A stretch of 64,000 nt of DNA from Bacillota bacterium (GTDB lineage Bacteria; Bacillota; Clostridia; Christensenellales; SZUA-584), in the NCBI GenBank assembly GCA_023436115.1, contig JAEZKQ010000010.1, positions 1 to 64,000 on the forward strand. The letters run 5' to 3'. The notes under the pieces were generated by a model. It was not told where the DNA came from. It did no database searches and was given only the letters and a program-made list of their open reading frames with translations. Every line of letters starts with the position of its first letter. Positions within the stretch are counted from its first letter, which is position 1. Positions 7,798 to 17,387 of the stretch are shown in pieces. A program made the translations under genes and the position numbers.

Positions 7798-7839
7798 TCT
7801 TGCTAAAGTTTTATTTTTTTGAGGAGGAGACGGACAACC

Positions 7840-9081
7840 ATGGGAGTATTAAAAGGGGCATGTATCTTCGGCCAATCGGGCGGGCCGACATCTGTTATTA
7901 ATGCGAGTGCTGCAGGCGTTTTCATGCAGGCGCTTAAGGAAGACTGTATTACCAAAGTGTATGGCGCGGCTCACGGTATCAGAGGCGTGTTGGAAGAGAA
8001 GCTGATTGATATAGGACAGGAAGATTTAGGCGAGCTGGAGCTCATGAAGACCACGCCGTCCTCGGCACTTGGCAGCGTGCGCTATAAGCTGAAAGATGCC
8101 GATGTGGACGAGACCGATTATAAGAGAATGCTCGAAGTGTTTAAGAAATATGACGTGCGGTATTTCTTCTATAATGGCGGCAACGACTCGATGGATACCT
8201 GCAACAAGATCAGCAAATATATGCAAAAGTCCGGCTATGAGATGCGCGTGATGGGCGTGCCCAAGACGATCGATAACGACCTTTGGGCGACAGACCACTG
8301 CCCGGGCTACGGCAGCGCTGCAAAATATATCGCGACCTCCACGATGGAAGTGTATCTGGATGCGCGTGTTTATGACACCGGCATGATCACGATTCTGGAA
8401 GTCATGGGAAGAAACGCAGGCTGGCTGACCGCCGCAACTGCTCTCGCGTCCTACAAGGGACTCGGCCCCGATCTCATTTATCTGCCGGAGAAGGTTTTTG
8501 ATATGGAGCAGTTCTTAGCCAGCGTCAAGGAAATCTACGCGAAAAACAAAAAGGTTATCGTCGCGGTTTCCGAAGGTATTAAAGACAAAGACGGCCGTTA
8601 TGTCAGCGAGTACGGCAGCGACATGAGCCAGTCTAAGGATTCGTTCGGCCATGCGCAGCTCGGCGGCCTTGCCTATACACTGGCAAACTTCTGCAAAGAA
8701 GCCACAGGTGCCAAAGTGCGCGGCATCGAGTTCAGCCTGCTTCAACGCTGCGCAGCGCATTCCGGCTCACTTACAGACATTAACGAATCGTTCCTTGCGG
8801 GACAGACAGCTGTCAAGGCGGCGGTGGAAGGCATGACAGACCACATGGTCGCGTTTGAGCGTGAACCCGGCAAGGAATACAAATGCAACACCAAGCTCAT
8901 TAACCTGACCGAAGTGGCCAACAGAGAAAAGAAGATTCCTGACGAATGGATATTGCCGGATGGCAAAGGCTTAACGCAGGACTTCATTGATTACGCGCTG
9001 CCGCTGATTCAGGGAGACACCATACTTCCGTATGAAGAAGGCCTTCCGCGCTTCGCGAGGCTGAAAAAAGTTTTTGTGTAA
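7840..9081 (+). CDS. pfp: PPi-dependent 6-phosphofructokinase
   Basis: 413 residues. It phosphorylates fructose 6-phosphate in glycolysis. The N-terminal glycine loop (GQSGGPTSVINA) and MGRNAGWL block are clear. Lysine in PKTIDNDL (near residue 147) replaces the glycine of ATP enzymes, and the active loop reads NGGNDSMDT rather than GGDGS; both point to pyrophosphate as phosphoryl donor, making the step reversible. The start at 7840 follows GAGGAGGAG; an upstream in-frame TTG lacks support. It is monocistronic with its own promoter and terminator. Donor choice is inferred from motifs. Confidence 0.88.
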   Translation: MGVLKGACIFGQSGGPTSVINASAAGVFMQALKEDCITKVYGAAHGIRGVLEEKLIDIGQEDLGELELMKTTPSSALGSVRYKLKDADVDETDYKRMLEVFKKYDVRYFFYNGGNDSMDTCNKISKYMQKSGYEMRVMGVPKTIDNDLWATDHCPGYGSAAKYIATSTMEVYLDARVYDTGMITILEVMGRNAGWLTAATALASYKGLGPDLIYLPEKVFDMEQFLASVKEIYAKNKKVIVAVSEGIKDKDGRYVSEYGSDMSQSKDSFGHAQLGGLAYTLANFCKEATGAKVRGIEFSLLQRCAAHSGSLTDINESFLAGQTAVKAAVEGMTDHMVAFEREPGKEYKCNTKLINLTEVANREKKIPDEWILPDGKGLTQDFIDYALPLIQGDTILPYEEGLPRFARLKKVFV

Positions 9082-9102
9082 TCTCAAATAGCGAATAAAG
9101 AC

Positions 9103-9134
9103 AAGAAGCCGTTCCATTTCGGGCGGCTTCTTTT
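9103..9134. terminator. Bidirectional terminator between pfp and the mntR-like gene
   Basis: AAGAAGCCG (9103-9111) with CGGCTTCTT (9124-9132), followed by T on the plus strand and by A/T-rich sequence on the minus strand. It overlaps the stop codon of the convergent regulator gene. Confidence 0.8.
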
Positions 9135-9609
9135 ATTTATCCAGATTCTCGCCCACAAAGCTTTTGAGCCGCCTTGCGAATTCGGGATAGGAGAGGAAAA
9201 AACTATTGAATATCTCCATATGCTTTTGCGTGTTAGGGCTGATATAGTGTTCAATAAGCTCCGTTTCCGTTAGCAGATTCTCGGTGATCCCGATGGTCAC
9301 TAAAAATGTTTTGATCACGTTGTGCCGATCTAAAAGGCATTTTCCCACCTCTTTTCCCGTTTCGGAAAGCTCAATAATGCCATACTTTTTGTATTTGATT
9401 AACCCCAGCTCACCCAGCTTTTGCACCATCTTCGTGGCAGATGATGCCCGGACGTGAAGCTGTTCTGCCAATTCGTTGATACGTAAATAGCCGTCCTGCT
9501 GGGTGTTCCGGAATATCATCTCCAGATAATCTTCCATTGCCGGTGTCAGCATCATGTTATGACGGCGAAGAAGCTGGTATCCCCTCACTGTGTGAAACTC
9601 ATTGTCCAT
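9133..9609 (-). CDS. MntR-like DtxR-family metalloregulator
   Basis: 158 residues: N-terminal winged helix (helix region RINELAEQLHVRASSATKMV) and metal-binding dimerisation domain, without a C-terminal SH3 domain. The metal ligands look MntR-like: D27 and E30 in MEDYLE, H96 in LDRHN, and E117, E120, H121 in ETELIEH, where DtxR has Cys at the E117 position. It is divergent from feoAB and probably represses it when metal is plentiful. The ligand set suggests Mn as well as Fe sensing. The N-terminal extension FHTVRGYQLL is common in clostridial members and supports the start at 9609. Confidence 0.8.
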   Translation of the reverse strand: MDNEFHTVRGYQLLRRHNMMLTPAMEDYLEMIFRNTQQDGYLRINELAEQLHVRASSATKMVQKLGELGLIKYKKYGIIELSETGKEVGKCLLDRHNVIKTFLVTIGITENLLTETELIEHYISPNTQKHMEIFNSFFLSYPEFARRLKSFVGENLDK

Positions 9610-9644
9610 TTGTCACATCCCAATCAAATTCTTTTCTTTATTCT

Positions 9645-9659
9645 ATGAATTATATTCAT
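9645..9659. promoter_or_regulatory. Candidate metalloregulator operator in the mntR-like/feoA intergenic region
   Basis: ATGAAT-TAT-ATTCAT is a perfect 6-bp inverted repeat with a 3-bp centre, midway between the divergent genes and upstream of a possible -10 (TATAGT 9681-9686). It is a plausible binding site for the adjacent regulator, but no motif match was computed. Confidence 0.35.
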
Positions 9660-9746
9660 CACATTCTTTCATTATTTGAATATAGTGTAGAGAAAAAAAC
9701 TTTCTCGCAACTAAAACGGGAAATCTTAAAAAGCTAGGAGGACGCT

Positions 9747-9989
9747 ATGTCTCAACAATATATACCGCTTAACCATTTGTCCATTGGGCAAAAAGCAAAA
9801 GTTAAGATGCTCTTTACGGAAGGCAAATCGCGCAGGCGTATGCTGGATTTAGGGCTTATCAGCGATACTGTGGTGGAAGCGCTGCTCAAAAGCCCCGCGG
9901 GAGACCCTGTGGCATACGACATCCGCGGAGCTGTGATCGCGATCCGCAGCGAGGATGCCAGCAAGATCATCGTGGAAGCAGCGAATTGA
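9747..9989 (+). CDS. feoA: Ferrous iron transport protein FeoA
   Basis: 80 residues, a single SH3-like domain typical of FeoA. The family segment RRRMLDLGLISDT is present near residue 30, and the protein ends in a beta-rich part (YDIRGAVIAIR). FeoA is a small cytoplasmic partner of the iron channel FeoB. AGGAGG lies at 9736-9741 before the ATG. It is followed 61 bp later by feoB in the same direction and is divergent from an MntR-like regulator. Confidence 0.92.
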   Translation: MSQQYIPLNHLSIGQKAKVKMLFTEGKSRRRMLDLGLISDTVVEALLKSPAGDPVAYDIRGAVIAIRSEDASKIIVEAAN

Positions 9990-10050
9990 ATACCATAAAC
10001 AGCCCGGAAAACGGGCAACCCGGATATAATCATATGGAGGAATGATAAAC

Positions 10051-12195
10051 GTGGGATTAACAACTCAGTCGACTGGGCTACGCGCGCTGGAAAGCGAGCT
10101 GAAAATAGAAAGAACGGATGAAAAAATCGTCGCGCTGGCCGGGAATCCGAATGTGGGTAAAAGCACAGTGTTTAACAGCCTGACAGGCTTAAAACAGCAC
10201 ACGGGCAACTGGCCCGGTAAAACCGTCACAAATGCACAGGGAAGATACAAACATAAAGACAATCACTTCATTATGGTGGATCTTCCGGGTACATACTCAT
10301 TGATGGCCAATTCCGTTGAGGAGGAGGTCGCGCGGGACTTCATTTGCTTCGCCGACCCTGACGCCACAGTGGTTGTGACCGACGCAACGTGTTTGGAGCG
10401 GAATCTGAATCTCGTGCTGCAAACTCTGGAAATCACAGACAAGGCTGTCGTTTGCGTTAACCTGATTGACGAAGCCAAAAGAAAAAAGATTCATATAGAC
10501 CTCAAATCGCTGTCACGGCAGCTGGGTGTGCCGGTCATCGGCACCAACGCGCGCAAGGGCAAGGGGCTTGACGCGCTCATGGACGCGGTGCTGGATGTGT
10601 CACACGGCGAGGAGCGCTCATCGCCACAGAAAATGGTTTATGAAAGTACGATCGAGCAGGCTATCGGCTTGGTGGAGCCGCTGCTTATCAAGCCGCTGAG
10701 CGGCCGCCTTTGCAGCCGGTGGGTGGCACTGAAGCTGCTGGATGCTGACGGAACGATTTTAAGTGCACTGCAAAAGTATTTGGGGTTTAACCTGCTGGAT
10801 AATGTCATCATTGCTCAAAAGGTGAAAGAGGCACGCGATTTACTGAGTGAATCGGGTATCGATGCCAGCACGCTCAGAGATAAAATCGTATCCAGCATTG
10901 TCCGCCGCGCCGAGGACATTTGCAAAAAAGCCGTTAGGTTTGAAAACGAGAAATACAAAGAAACCGACCGGCGTATCGATAAAGTGCTAACGTCCAAGGT
11001 TTTCGGGCTGCCCATCATGCTGGCGCTTTTGGGCGTGATATTCTGGCTGACGATCACCGGCGCCAACTATCCGTCGCAGCTGATCTCGGACGGACTATTT
11101 TGGTTGGAAGATCAGCTTACGGCGTTTTTCACGGGGCTGGGCACGCCTGCCTGGGTACACGGCGTATTGGTTTTGGGAATATACCGAACATTGGCGTGGG
11201 TGGTGTCGGTAATGCTGCCGCCCATGGCCATATTCTTTCCGCTGTTCACGTTGCTGGAAGACTTGGGTTACCTACCGCGTATCGCTTTTAATCTCGACAA
11301 GTATTTCAAAAGGGCATGTGCCTGCGGCAAACAGGCGCTCACGATGTGCATGGGCTTTGGCTGCAACGCGGCGGGCGTGGTGGGGTGCCGTATTATCGAT
11401 TCGCCGCGGGAACGCCTGATTGCGACAATTACCAATAATTTCGCTCCCTGCAACGGCCGGTTTCCCACGCTGATTACGATCATCACAATGTTTTTTGCAG
11501 CGATCGTGGCGGGCCCGTTTCAATCTGTCGTTTCCGCTTTGGTATTGGTCGGCATTATCTTGTTTGGCATCGTTATGACACTGTTTGTTTCAAAGATGCT
11601 GTCCAAGACAATGTTAAAAGGCGTCCCCTCTTCATTTACATTAGAACTGCCACCGTTCAGGAAGCCTCAGGTCGGGAAAATCATCGTCCGATCGATTTTT
11701 GATCGAACGTTGTTTGTGCTGGGGCGTGCTGTGATGGTGGCCGCACCGGCGGGTCTGATCATATGGATATTGGCGAATATCTTTGTCGGTGATATGAGCC
11801 TTCTTGCACATTGCGCCGCGTTCTTTGACCCATTCGCAAGGCTCATTGGTCTGGACGGGTTCATACTCATGGCGTTCATACTGGGGTTTCCGGCCAATGA
11901 GATCGTTGTGCCCATCATCATTATGAGCTATATGGCAACAGGCAGCATGCTTGAATTGGATTCACTGGACCAACTTAGAGAGCTTCTTGTATCCCACGGC
12001 TGGACGTGGCTCACCGCCATCTGCACGATGCTGTTTTCACTCATGCATTGGCCCTGCGGCACCACATGCTGGACGATCAAAAAGGAGACGCAAAGCTGGA
12101 AATGGACGGTGGTATCGTTCCTCGTTCCCACCGTTTGCGGGATCGTGGTCTGCTTTATTGTGGCGAACGCCGCACGGCTGCTGGGTCTGGCGTAA
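10051..12195 (+). CDS. feoB: Ferrous iron transporter FeoB
   Basis: 714 residues from the GTG at 10051. The N-terminal G domain has G1 GNPNVGKST (31-39), G3 DLPG (77-80) and G4 NLID (137-140), followed by the helical GDI-like region and a membrane core with the CMGFGCNAAGV cysteine-rich gate segment. It moves Fe2+ into the cytoplasm. GTG 10051 is preferred because GGAGG (10036-10040) is only one base from ATG 10042 but ten bases from this GTG; the ATG form would add three residues. It forms an operon with feoA and ends at a strong terminator. Confidence 0.92.
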   Translation: MGLTTQSTGLRALESELKIERTDEKIVALAGNPNVGKSTVFNSLTGLKQHTGNWPGKTVTNAQGRYKHKDNHFIMVDLPGTYSLMANSVEEEVARDFICFADPDATVVVTDATCLERNLNLVLQTLEITDKAVVCVNLIDEAKRKKIHIDLKSLSRQLGVPVIGTNARKGKGLDALMDAVLDVSHGEERSSPQKMVYESTIEQAIGLVEPLLIKPLSGRLCSRWVALKLLDADGTILSALQKYLGFNLLDNVIIAQKVKEARDLLSESGIDASTLRDKIVSSIVRRAEDICKKAVRFENEKYKETDRRIDKVLTSKVFGLPIMLALLGVIFWLTITGANYPSQLISDGLFWLEDQLTAFFTGLGTPAWVHGVLVLGIYRTLAWVVSVMLPPMAIFFPLFTLLEDLGYLPRIAFNLDKYFKRACACGKQALTMCMGFGCNAAGVVGCRIIDSPRERLIATITNNFAPCNGRFPTLITIITMFFAAIVAGPFQSVVSALVLVGIILFGIVMTLFVSKMLSKTMLKGVPSSFTLELPPFRKPQVGKIIVRSIFDRTLFVLGRAVMVAAPAGLIIWILANIFVGDMSLLAHCAAFFDPFARLIGLDGFILMAFILGFPANEIVVPIIIMSYMATGSMLELDSLDQLRELLVSHGWTWLTAICTMLFSLMHWPCGTTCWTIKKETQSWKWTVVSFLVPTVCGIVVCFIVANAARLLGLA

Positions 12196-12201
12196 CAAGA
12201 A

Positions 12202-12245
12202 AAAAGCCGGGCAGAGAAGCGTACTTATTCCTGGCCGGCTTTTCT
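12202..12245 (+). terminator. Intrinsic terminator after feoB
   Basis: AAAAGCCGG (12202-12210) pairs exactly with CCGGCTTTT (12235-12243). Confidence 0.85.
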
Positions 12246-12340
12246 GTCATACAATCATAGGCCGCTTAGCAAAAACGCTTAAAATGATCGCCGATTATTT
12301 AAACTATGTATAAAGACTTTATTTTTTATACCTGATACGC

Positions 12341-12346
12341 TATAAT
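12341..12346 (+). promoter_or_regulatory. Candidate -10 box for the paaK-ior operon
   Basis: TATAAT lies 75 bases before the first paaK start codon; the -35 region is not clear. Confidence 0.35.
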
Positions 12347-12421
12347 TTATACAATCACGAAGCACGGAAGCATGGAAAGACAAAAAAGGCGTGCGAATAC
12401 AAAGAGATGAGGGATTTGGCG

Positions 12422-13723
12422 ATGATCTGGAATGAGAAGATCGAATGCGCGTCCCGTGAGGAGCTGGAAAAAATACAGCTCTCGCGGCTGCAAAGCACGG
12501 TAGAACGGTGTTACAACAATGTGCCGCATTACCGCAAAAAGCTGGACGCGGCAGGCGTAAAACCGCAAGATATTCAAACACTGGACGATATAAGAAGAAT
12601 ACCTTTCACGGTCAAAGATGACCTTCGGGATAATTACCCCTATAAACTTTTTGCCGTGCCCATGAAGGACGTTGTGCGCATACACGCGTCGTCGGGCACC
12701 ACAGGCAAACCCACCGTTGTCGGCTATACGAAAGCCGATATTGACATGTGGGCGGAATGCATCGCGCGCCTTGCTTGCGCGGCTGGAGCCACACCGGACG
12801 ACGTTGCACAAATCACATTCGGATACACACTGTTCACAGGCGCTTTCGGACTGCATTACGGTTTGGAAAAGCTGGGGGCATCCATTATACCCATATCGGG
12901 CGGCAATTCAGAAAGACAGCTTAACATTATGCAGGACTTCGGCTCCACGCTGCTTGTGGGCACACCGTCGTATGCGCTTTATCTTTCGGAGACCGCAAAG
13001 AAGATGGGCATCGATACCAAAAAGCTGCCGCTTCGTCTGGGCATGTTCGGCGGCGAAGGGCATACCGAGGAAATGCGCCGCGAGATCGAGCAGGCGTGGG
13101 ATATCGTTGCCACAGAGAACTATGGCCTTTCAGAAATTATCGGGCCGGGCGTATCGGGCGAGTGCTATATTAAAGACGGCATGCATATCTGCGAAGACCA
13201 TTTCTACTGTGAGGTGGTAGATCGCGATACATTGGAGCCGGTTCCGGTCGGTCATCCGGGCGAGCTTGTTATCACATCTCTGTCAAAGGAAGCGCTGCCG
13301 ATATTACGCTATCGCACCAAGGATATCACATGGCTGATACCCGAAAAGTGCGAATGCGGACGCACATCGATGCGTATGGCCAAGGTGCAGGGGCGCACGG
13401 ACGATATGCTGATTATCCGCGGTGTGAACGTCTTCCCGTCGCAGATCGAAAGCGTACTGCTGGGGGTCGAGGATATCGGCCCGCACTACGAAATCATCGT
13501 GCGCAAAGACGGTTATATGGACAAGATAGAAGTGCTCGTCGAAGTTATCGACGCAGCACTGCTGGATAAGTTCAGCGCGCTGGAAGCTTTGGAAAAGAAG
13601 ATTAAACATGCGCTGTATACGGTATTAAACATCGGCGCAGATGTTAAGCTGGTAGAGCCTCATTCGCTCAAACGTTTTGAGGGCAAAGCCAAGCGCGTGA
13701 CGGATCTGCGCGGACACGAATAA
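12422..13723 (+). CDS. paaK: Phenylacetate-CoA ligase family protein (first copy)
   Basis: 433 residues. Adenylate-forming enzyme joining an aryl acid such as phenylacetate to CoA, or run backwards to yield ATP from aryl-CoA. The phosphate-binding motif [13 protein letters not shown], the YGLSEI adenine motif and [11 protein letters not shown] near the C-terminal subdomain are clear. ATG 12422 is chosen because GAGGG lies nine bases upstream and the product then aligns with the paralogue at 16071 (MIWNEKIEC versus MYWNKEIEC). It heads an operon with iorA and iorB, so its substrate is probably the aryl acid or aryl-CoA made from aromatic amino acids. Confidence 0.88.
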   Translation: MIWNEKIECASREELEKIQLSRLQSTVERCYNNVPHYRKKLDAAGVKPQDIQTLDDIRRIPFTVKDDLRDNYPYKLFAVPMKDVVRIHASSGTTGKPTVVGYTKADIDMWAECIARLACAAGATPDDVAQITFGYTLFTGAFGLHYGLEKLGASIIPISGGNSERQLNIMQDFGSTLLVGTPSYALYLSETAKKMGIDTKKLPLRLGMFGGEGHTEEMRREIEQAWDIVATENYGLSEIIGPGVSGECYIKDGMHICEDHFYCEVVDRDTLEPVPVGHPGELVITSLSKEALPILRYRTKDITWLIPEKCECGRTSMRMAKVQGRTDDMLIIRGVNVFPSQIESVLLGVEDIGPHYEIIVRKDGYMDKIEVLVEVIDAALLDKFSALEALEKKIKHALYTVLNIGADVKLVEPHSLKRFEGKAKRVTDLRGHE

Positions 13724-13749
13724 AAAATAAGCAACTTAAGGGGAAACGA

Positions 13750-15477
13750 ATGAAAAAATTGATGCTGGGAAACGAGGCGTTTGCACGCGGCGCTTATGAG
13801 GCGGGCGTAACTGTCGCCGCAGCGTACCCGGGTACGCCAAGTACCGAAATTACAGAAAACATCGTCAAATTTGACGAGATATATGCGCAGTGGGCACCCA
13901 ATGAAAAGGTTGCGCTCGAAGTGGCTATCGGTGCGTCCATCGGCGGCGCACGCGCACTCTGCTGCATGAAGCATGTGGGGCTCAACGTCGCGGCTGACCC
14001 GCTTTTCACTGTTTCTTATACAGGCGTCAACGGCGGGCTGGTCATTATCGTGGCGGACGATCCGGGCATGCATTCGAGCCAGAACGAGCAGGATTCTCGG
14101 TTCTATGCCAGAAGCGCGCATGTGCCCATGCTGGAGCCTGCGGACAGCGGCGAGGCCAAGGAATTCATGAAAATCGCTTTTGATTTGTCCGAAAAGTATG
14201 ATACGCCTGTGTTGGTGCGCTCCAATACGCGCCTGTCACATTCGCAGGGTATTGTAGAGCTGGGTGAGCGTTCGGGTGATACACTCAAAGAATATCAAAA
14301 GAACATAGGCAAATACGTGATGATGCCCGGCATGGCCAAAAAGCGCCATATCGTTGTCGAGCAGCGCATGAACGACTTAAAAGCAGAAGCGGATTCAATG
14401 GATATAAACCGCGTCGAATACCGGGATAAAAATATCGGTATCATCACATGCGGCGTGACCTATAATTATGTGCGCGAAGCGCTGCCGGATGCCAGTACGC
14501 TCAAGCTGGGGCTTATCTATCCGATGCCCGAAAAGCTGATACGCGAGTTTGCGTCTCAGGTGGATACGCTATATGTGGTGGAAGAGCTGGAGCCGTTCTT
14601 TGAGAACCAGATCAAAGCGATGGGTATCAAAGTCATCGGCAAAGAAGTATTCTCCGTGCAGGGTGAATACAGCGTGAACCTAGTCGCTGACAGGATCGGC
14701 GGAAAAAAAGTGACGGTTTGTAATCCGGGCGCGCTGCCCCAAAGGCCGCCTGTGATGTGCCCCGGCTGCCCGCACAGAGCCGTTTTCTATACCATGAAGA
14801 AGCTCGGGCTCACGGCAATGGGCGATATCGGCTGTTATACGCTGGGTGCGCTGCCGCCTCTGCAAGGCATCGATGCGTGCGTCTGCATGGGCGCGAGCAT
14901 CGGCATGGCCACGGGTATGGAAAAAGCGCGCGGCAAAGAGTTTGCGCGTAAGCTGGTAGCGGTCATCGGCGATTCGACATTCTTCCATTCGGGCATCACT
15001 GGGCTTGTGGACATGGTCTATAACGGTTCGACCTCGACGGTGATCATACTCGACAACGCGACCACTGGTATGACGGGCCATCAGAATCATCCGGGTACAG
15101 GCAAAACGGCAAAGGGCGATATCGCCTGCACCATTGATATACCGGGGCTTGTCAAAGCCATCGGGGTGAAGCATGTGCGTATTGTCGATCCGTTTGATTT
15201 AAAGGAGTTAGAGCAAGCGCTCAGAGAAGAAACGCAGCGTGAAGAGCTTAGCGTGGTCATTACCAGACGCCCGTGCGTGCTGCTGGATAAAAAGAATATA
15301 CTGCCGTCTTATACGATAACAGATAAGTGCAAAACCTGCGGTGTCTGCCTGAAGCTGGGTTGTCCGGCCATCGAAAAGACAGACAAAGGAATGACGATTG
15401 ATGCCACGATATGCACAGGCTGCTCACTTTGTGCCGGTGTATGCAAATTCGGCGCGATAGAAACGGCGGGGGAATAA
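13750..15477 (+). CDS. iorA: Indolepyruvate ferredoxin oxidoreductase, alpha subunit
   Basis: 575 residues. With IorB it oxidatively decarboxylates aryl pyruvates to aryl-acetyl-CoA, passing electrons to ferredoxin. The N-terminal pyrimidine-binding domain has AAYPGTPSTEITE; the C-terminal TPP domain has CPGCPHRAVFYTMKKLG and GDSTFFHSGITG with a metal-binding NATTGMTG. Two [4Fe-4S] clusters close the protein (CKTCGVCLKLGCP and CTGCSLCAGVCK); the first has a modified spacing, as usual for IorA. It is 26 bp after paaK and one base before iorB, clearly one transcript. Confidence 0.95.
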   Translation: MKKLMLGNEAFARGAYEAGVTVAAAYPGTPSTEITENIVKFDEIYAQWAPNEKVALEVAIGASIGGARALCCMKHVGLNVAADPLFTVSYTGVNGGLVIIVADDPGMHSSQNEQDSRFYARSAHVPMLEPADSGEAKEFMKIAFDLSEKYDTPVLVRSNTRLSHSQGIVELGERSGDTLKEYQKNIGKYVMMPGMAKKRHIVVEQRMNDLKAEADSMDINRVEYRDKNIGIITCGVTYNYVREALPDASTLKLGLIYPMPEKLIREFASQVDTLYVVEELEPFFENQIKAMGIKVIGKEVFSVQGEYSVNLVADRIGGKKVTVCNPGALPQRPPVMCPGCPHRAVFYTMKKLGLTAMGDIGCYTLGALPPLQGIDACVCMGASIGMATGMEKARGKEFARKLVAVIGDSTFFHSGITGLVDMVYNGSTSTVIILDNATTGMTGHQNHPGTGKTAKGDIACTIDIPGLVKAIGVKHVRIVDPFDLKELEQALREETQREELSVVITRRPCVLLDKKNILPSYTITDKCKTCGVCLKLGCPAIEKTDKGMTIDATICTGCSLCAGVCKFGAIETAGE

Positions 15478-15478
15478 T

Positions 15479-16045
15479 ATGAGCGATATTTTAATTGTTG
15501 GGGTAGGCGGACAGGGAACGCTGCTGGCGAGCCGTGTGCTCGGAAATCTGGCGCTGTCCTTAGGATATGATGTGAAGCTTTCGGAGGTGCACGGAATGGC
15601 GCAGCGCGGAGGCAGCGTTGTGACGCACGTTCGTTTCGCGGATAAGGTTTACGCGCCCGTCATCGATGAAGGCGGCGCGGATATGATACTGGCTTTTGAA
15701 AAGCTGGAAGCATTGAGGTGGTGCGGCCGTTTGAAGAAAAACGGCAGTATGTTTATCAACACGCAGGTGATACTGCCCATGCCCGTGATCACGGGCGCAG
15801 AGGCGTACCCTGCGGATATCGAAGAGCGCATTAGCCAGGCAGTACCAAACGCGGTATTTGTGGACGCGTTGTCTCTCGCCAAAGAGGCGGGCAACGCCAA
15901 AGCCATCAATATCGTGCTCATCGGCGTGCTGGCCAAACACATGGATATTGATAAACAGGCTTTCCTCGATGCCATAAAAGAAACAGTTCCCCCAAAAACA
16001 CTTGCAGTCAACTTGGCGGCATTCGAGAAGGGCTACAACGCTTAA
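15479..16045 (+). CDS. iorB: Indolepyruvate oxidoreductase, beta subunit
   Basis: 188 residues, the gamma-domain partner of IorA. The N-terminus [19 protein letters not shown] and the [17 protein letters not shown] block are signatures of this subunit and of related 2-oxoacid oxidoreductases. The start codon lies one base after the iorA stop, a sign of translational coupling. It binds no cluster of its own and completes the active site in the cytoplasm. Confidence 0.95.
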   Translation: MSDILIVGVGGQGTLLASRVLGNLALSLGYDVKLSEVHGMAQRGGSVVTHVRFADKVYAPVIDEGGADMILAFEKLEALRWCGRLKKNGSMFINTQVILPMPVITGAEAYPADIEERISQAVPNAVFVDALSLAKEAGNAKAINIVLIGVLAKHMDIDKQAFLDAIKETVPPKTLAVNLAAFEKGYNA

Positions 16046-16070
16046 ATCATATTTTGGAGGAATACACTGT

Positions 16071-17369
16071 ATGTATTGGAATAAAGAAATCGAATGCATG
16101 GACAGAGAGCAGCTTCGCGCACTTCAAACCAAGAAGCTGCAGGCGACCGCAAAAAAATGCTATGAAAATGTACCCTTCTATAAAAAGGCGTTTGACGAAA
16201 AGGGCGTGAAGCCCGAAGACATCAAAAGCGTTGACGACGTAAGACTGCTTCCGTTCACGCTCAAGAGCGATCTGCGTGACAACTATCCGTTTGGATTGTT
16301 CGCCGTGCCGCAGGAGCAGATTGTCCGCGTTCACGCGTCTTCCGGTACCACGGGCAAACCGACCGTTGTCGGCTATACCCAACGCGACATTAAAAACTGG
16401 GGCGATCTTATGGCGCGCACGTTCACATTCGCGGGCGGCTGCAAACAATCTGTGATACAGGTGGCCTATGGATATGGACTTTTCACGGGCGGTTTGGGCG
16501 CGCACTATGGTGCTGAGGCACTGGGCGCGATGACGATACCCGTTTCGGGCGGCAACACTAAGCGGCAGATCATGCTGATGCAGGATTTCGGTACGACGCT
16601 GCTGGCGTGCACACCGTCGTATGCGCTGTATTTGGCTGAGACGATGGAGGAGATGGGCGTTGACCCCAAGAGCTTAAAGCTGACCGGCGGCGTATTCGGC
16701 GCGGAGCCATGGACGGAAGCCATGCGCACGGAGATCGAGCAACGCCTGAATTTGCTGGCTATCGATATTTACGGGCTGTCGGAGATCATGGGGCCGGGCG
16801 TGGCGGCAGACTGCGAACATAAGCAGGGACTGCATATCGCGGAAGACTTCTTCCTTGCCGAGATCATTGACCCCGAAACGCTGGAGCCGCTGCCATATGG
16901 TGAAAAGGGCGAGCTTGTCATCACCACGATCGATAAGGACGGCATTCCGCTGATTCGTTACCGCACGCGCGATATCACATCGCTGAATGCAGACACATGC
17001 AGCTGCGGGCGTACCATGGCGCGTATGACCAAGGTTTTAGGCCGCAGTGACGATATGCTGATTATCCGCGGTGTCAACGTGTTCCCGTCGCAAATCGAAA
17101 GCGTGCTCGTCAATATCGCGGAGGTGGAGCCTCACTACCAAATCGTTGTGGACCGCATCGACAATACAGACTGTCTCGAAGTTCAGGTGGAGGTTTCGGC
17201 TGAAATATTCTCGGATGAAGTGAAACGTTTGGAAACACTGAGAAACAAGATCGGCGCTGAAATCCAAACGGTGCTCAATATCGGGGCCAAGGTGACGCTC
17301 GTTGAGCCTAAGACCATTGCGCGCAGCGAAGGCAAGGCCAAGCGCGTGATCGATAAGAGAATGCTATAA
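16071..17369 (+). CDS. paaK: Phenylacetate-CoA ligase family protein (second copy)
   Basis: 432 residues, colinear with the copy at 12422 and sharing [24 protein letters not shown] and [14 protein letters not shown] 16071 follows GGAGG at 16056-16060. The two ligases flank iorAB, so they probably arose by tandem duplication and may differ in aryl preference (phenyl, hydroxyphenyl or indole). It is followed after 18 bp by an ACT-domain gene. Direction of the reaction is not visible in the sequence; in amino-acid fermenters these enzymes can recover ATP from aryl-CoA. Confidence 0.9.
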   Translation: MYWNKEIECMDREQLRALQTKKLQATAKKCYENVPFYKKAFDEKGVKPEDIKSVDDVRLLPFTLKSDLRDNYPFGLFAVPQEQIVRVHASSGTTGKPTVVGYTQRDIKNWGDLMARTFTFAGGCKQSVIQVAYGYGLFTGGLGAHYGAEALGAMTIPVSGGNTKRQIMLMQDFGTTLLACTPSYALYLAETMEEMGVDPKSLKLTGGVFGAEPWTEAMRTEIEQRLNLLAIDIYGLSEIMGPGVAADCEHKQGLHIAEDFFLAEIIDPETLEPLPYGEKGELVITTIDKDGIPLIRYRTRDITSLNADTCSCGRTMARMTKVLGRSDDMLIIRGVNVFPSQIESVLVNIAEVEPHYQIVVDRIDNTDCLEVQVEVSAEIFSDEVKRLETLRNKIGAEIQTVLNIGAKVTLVEPKTIARSEGKAKRVIDKRML

Positions 17370-17387
17370 TAATAAGGAGGCGTTGTT

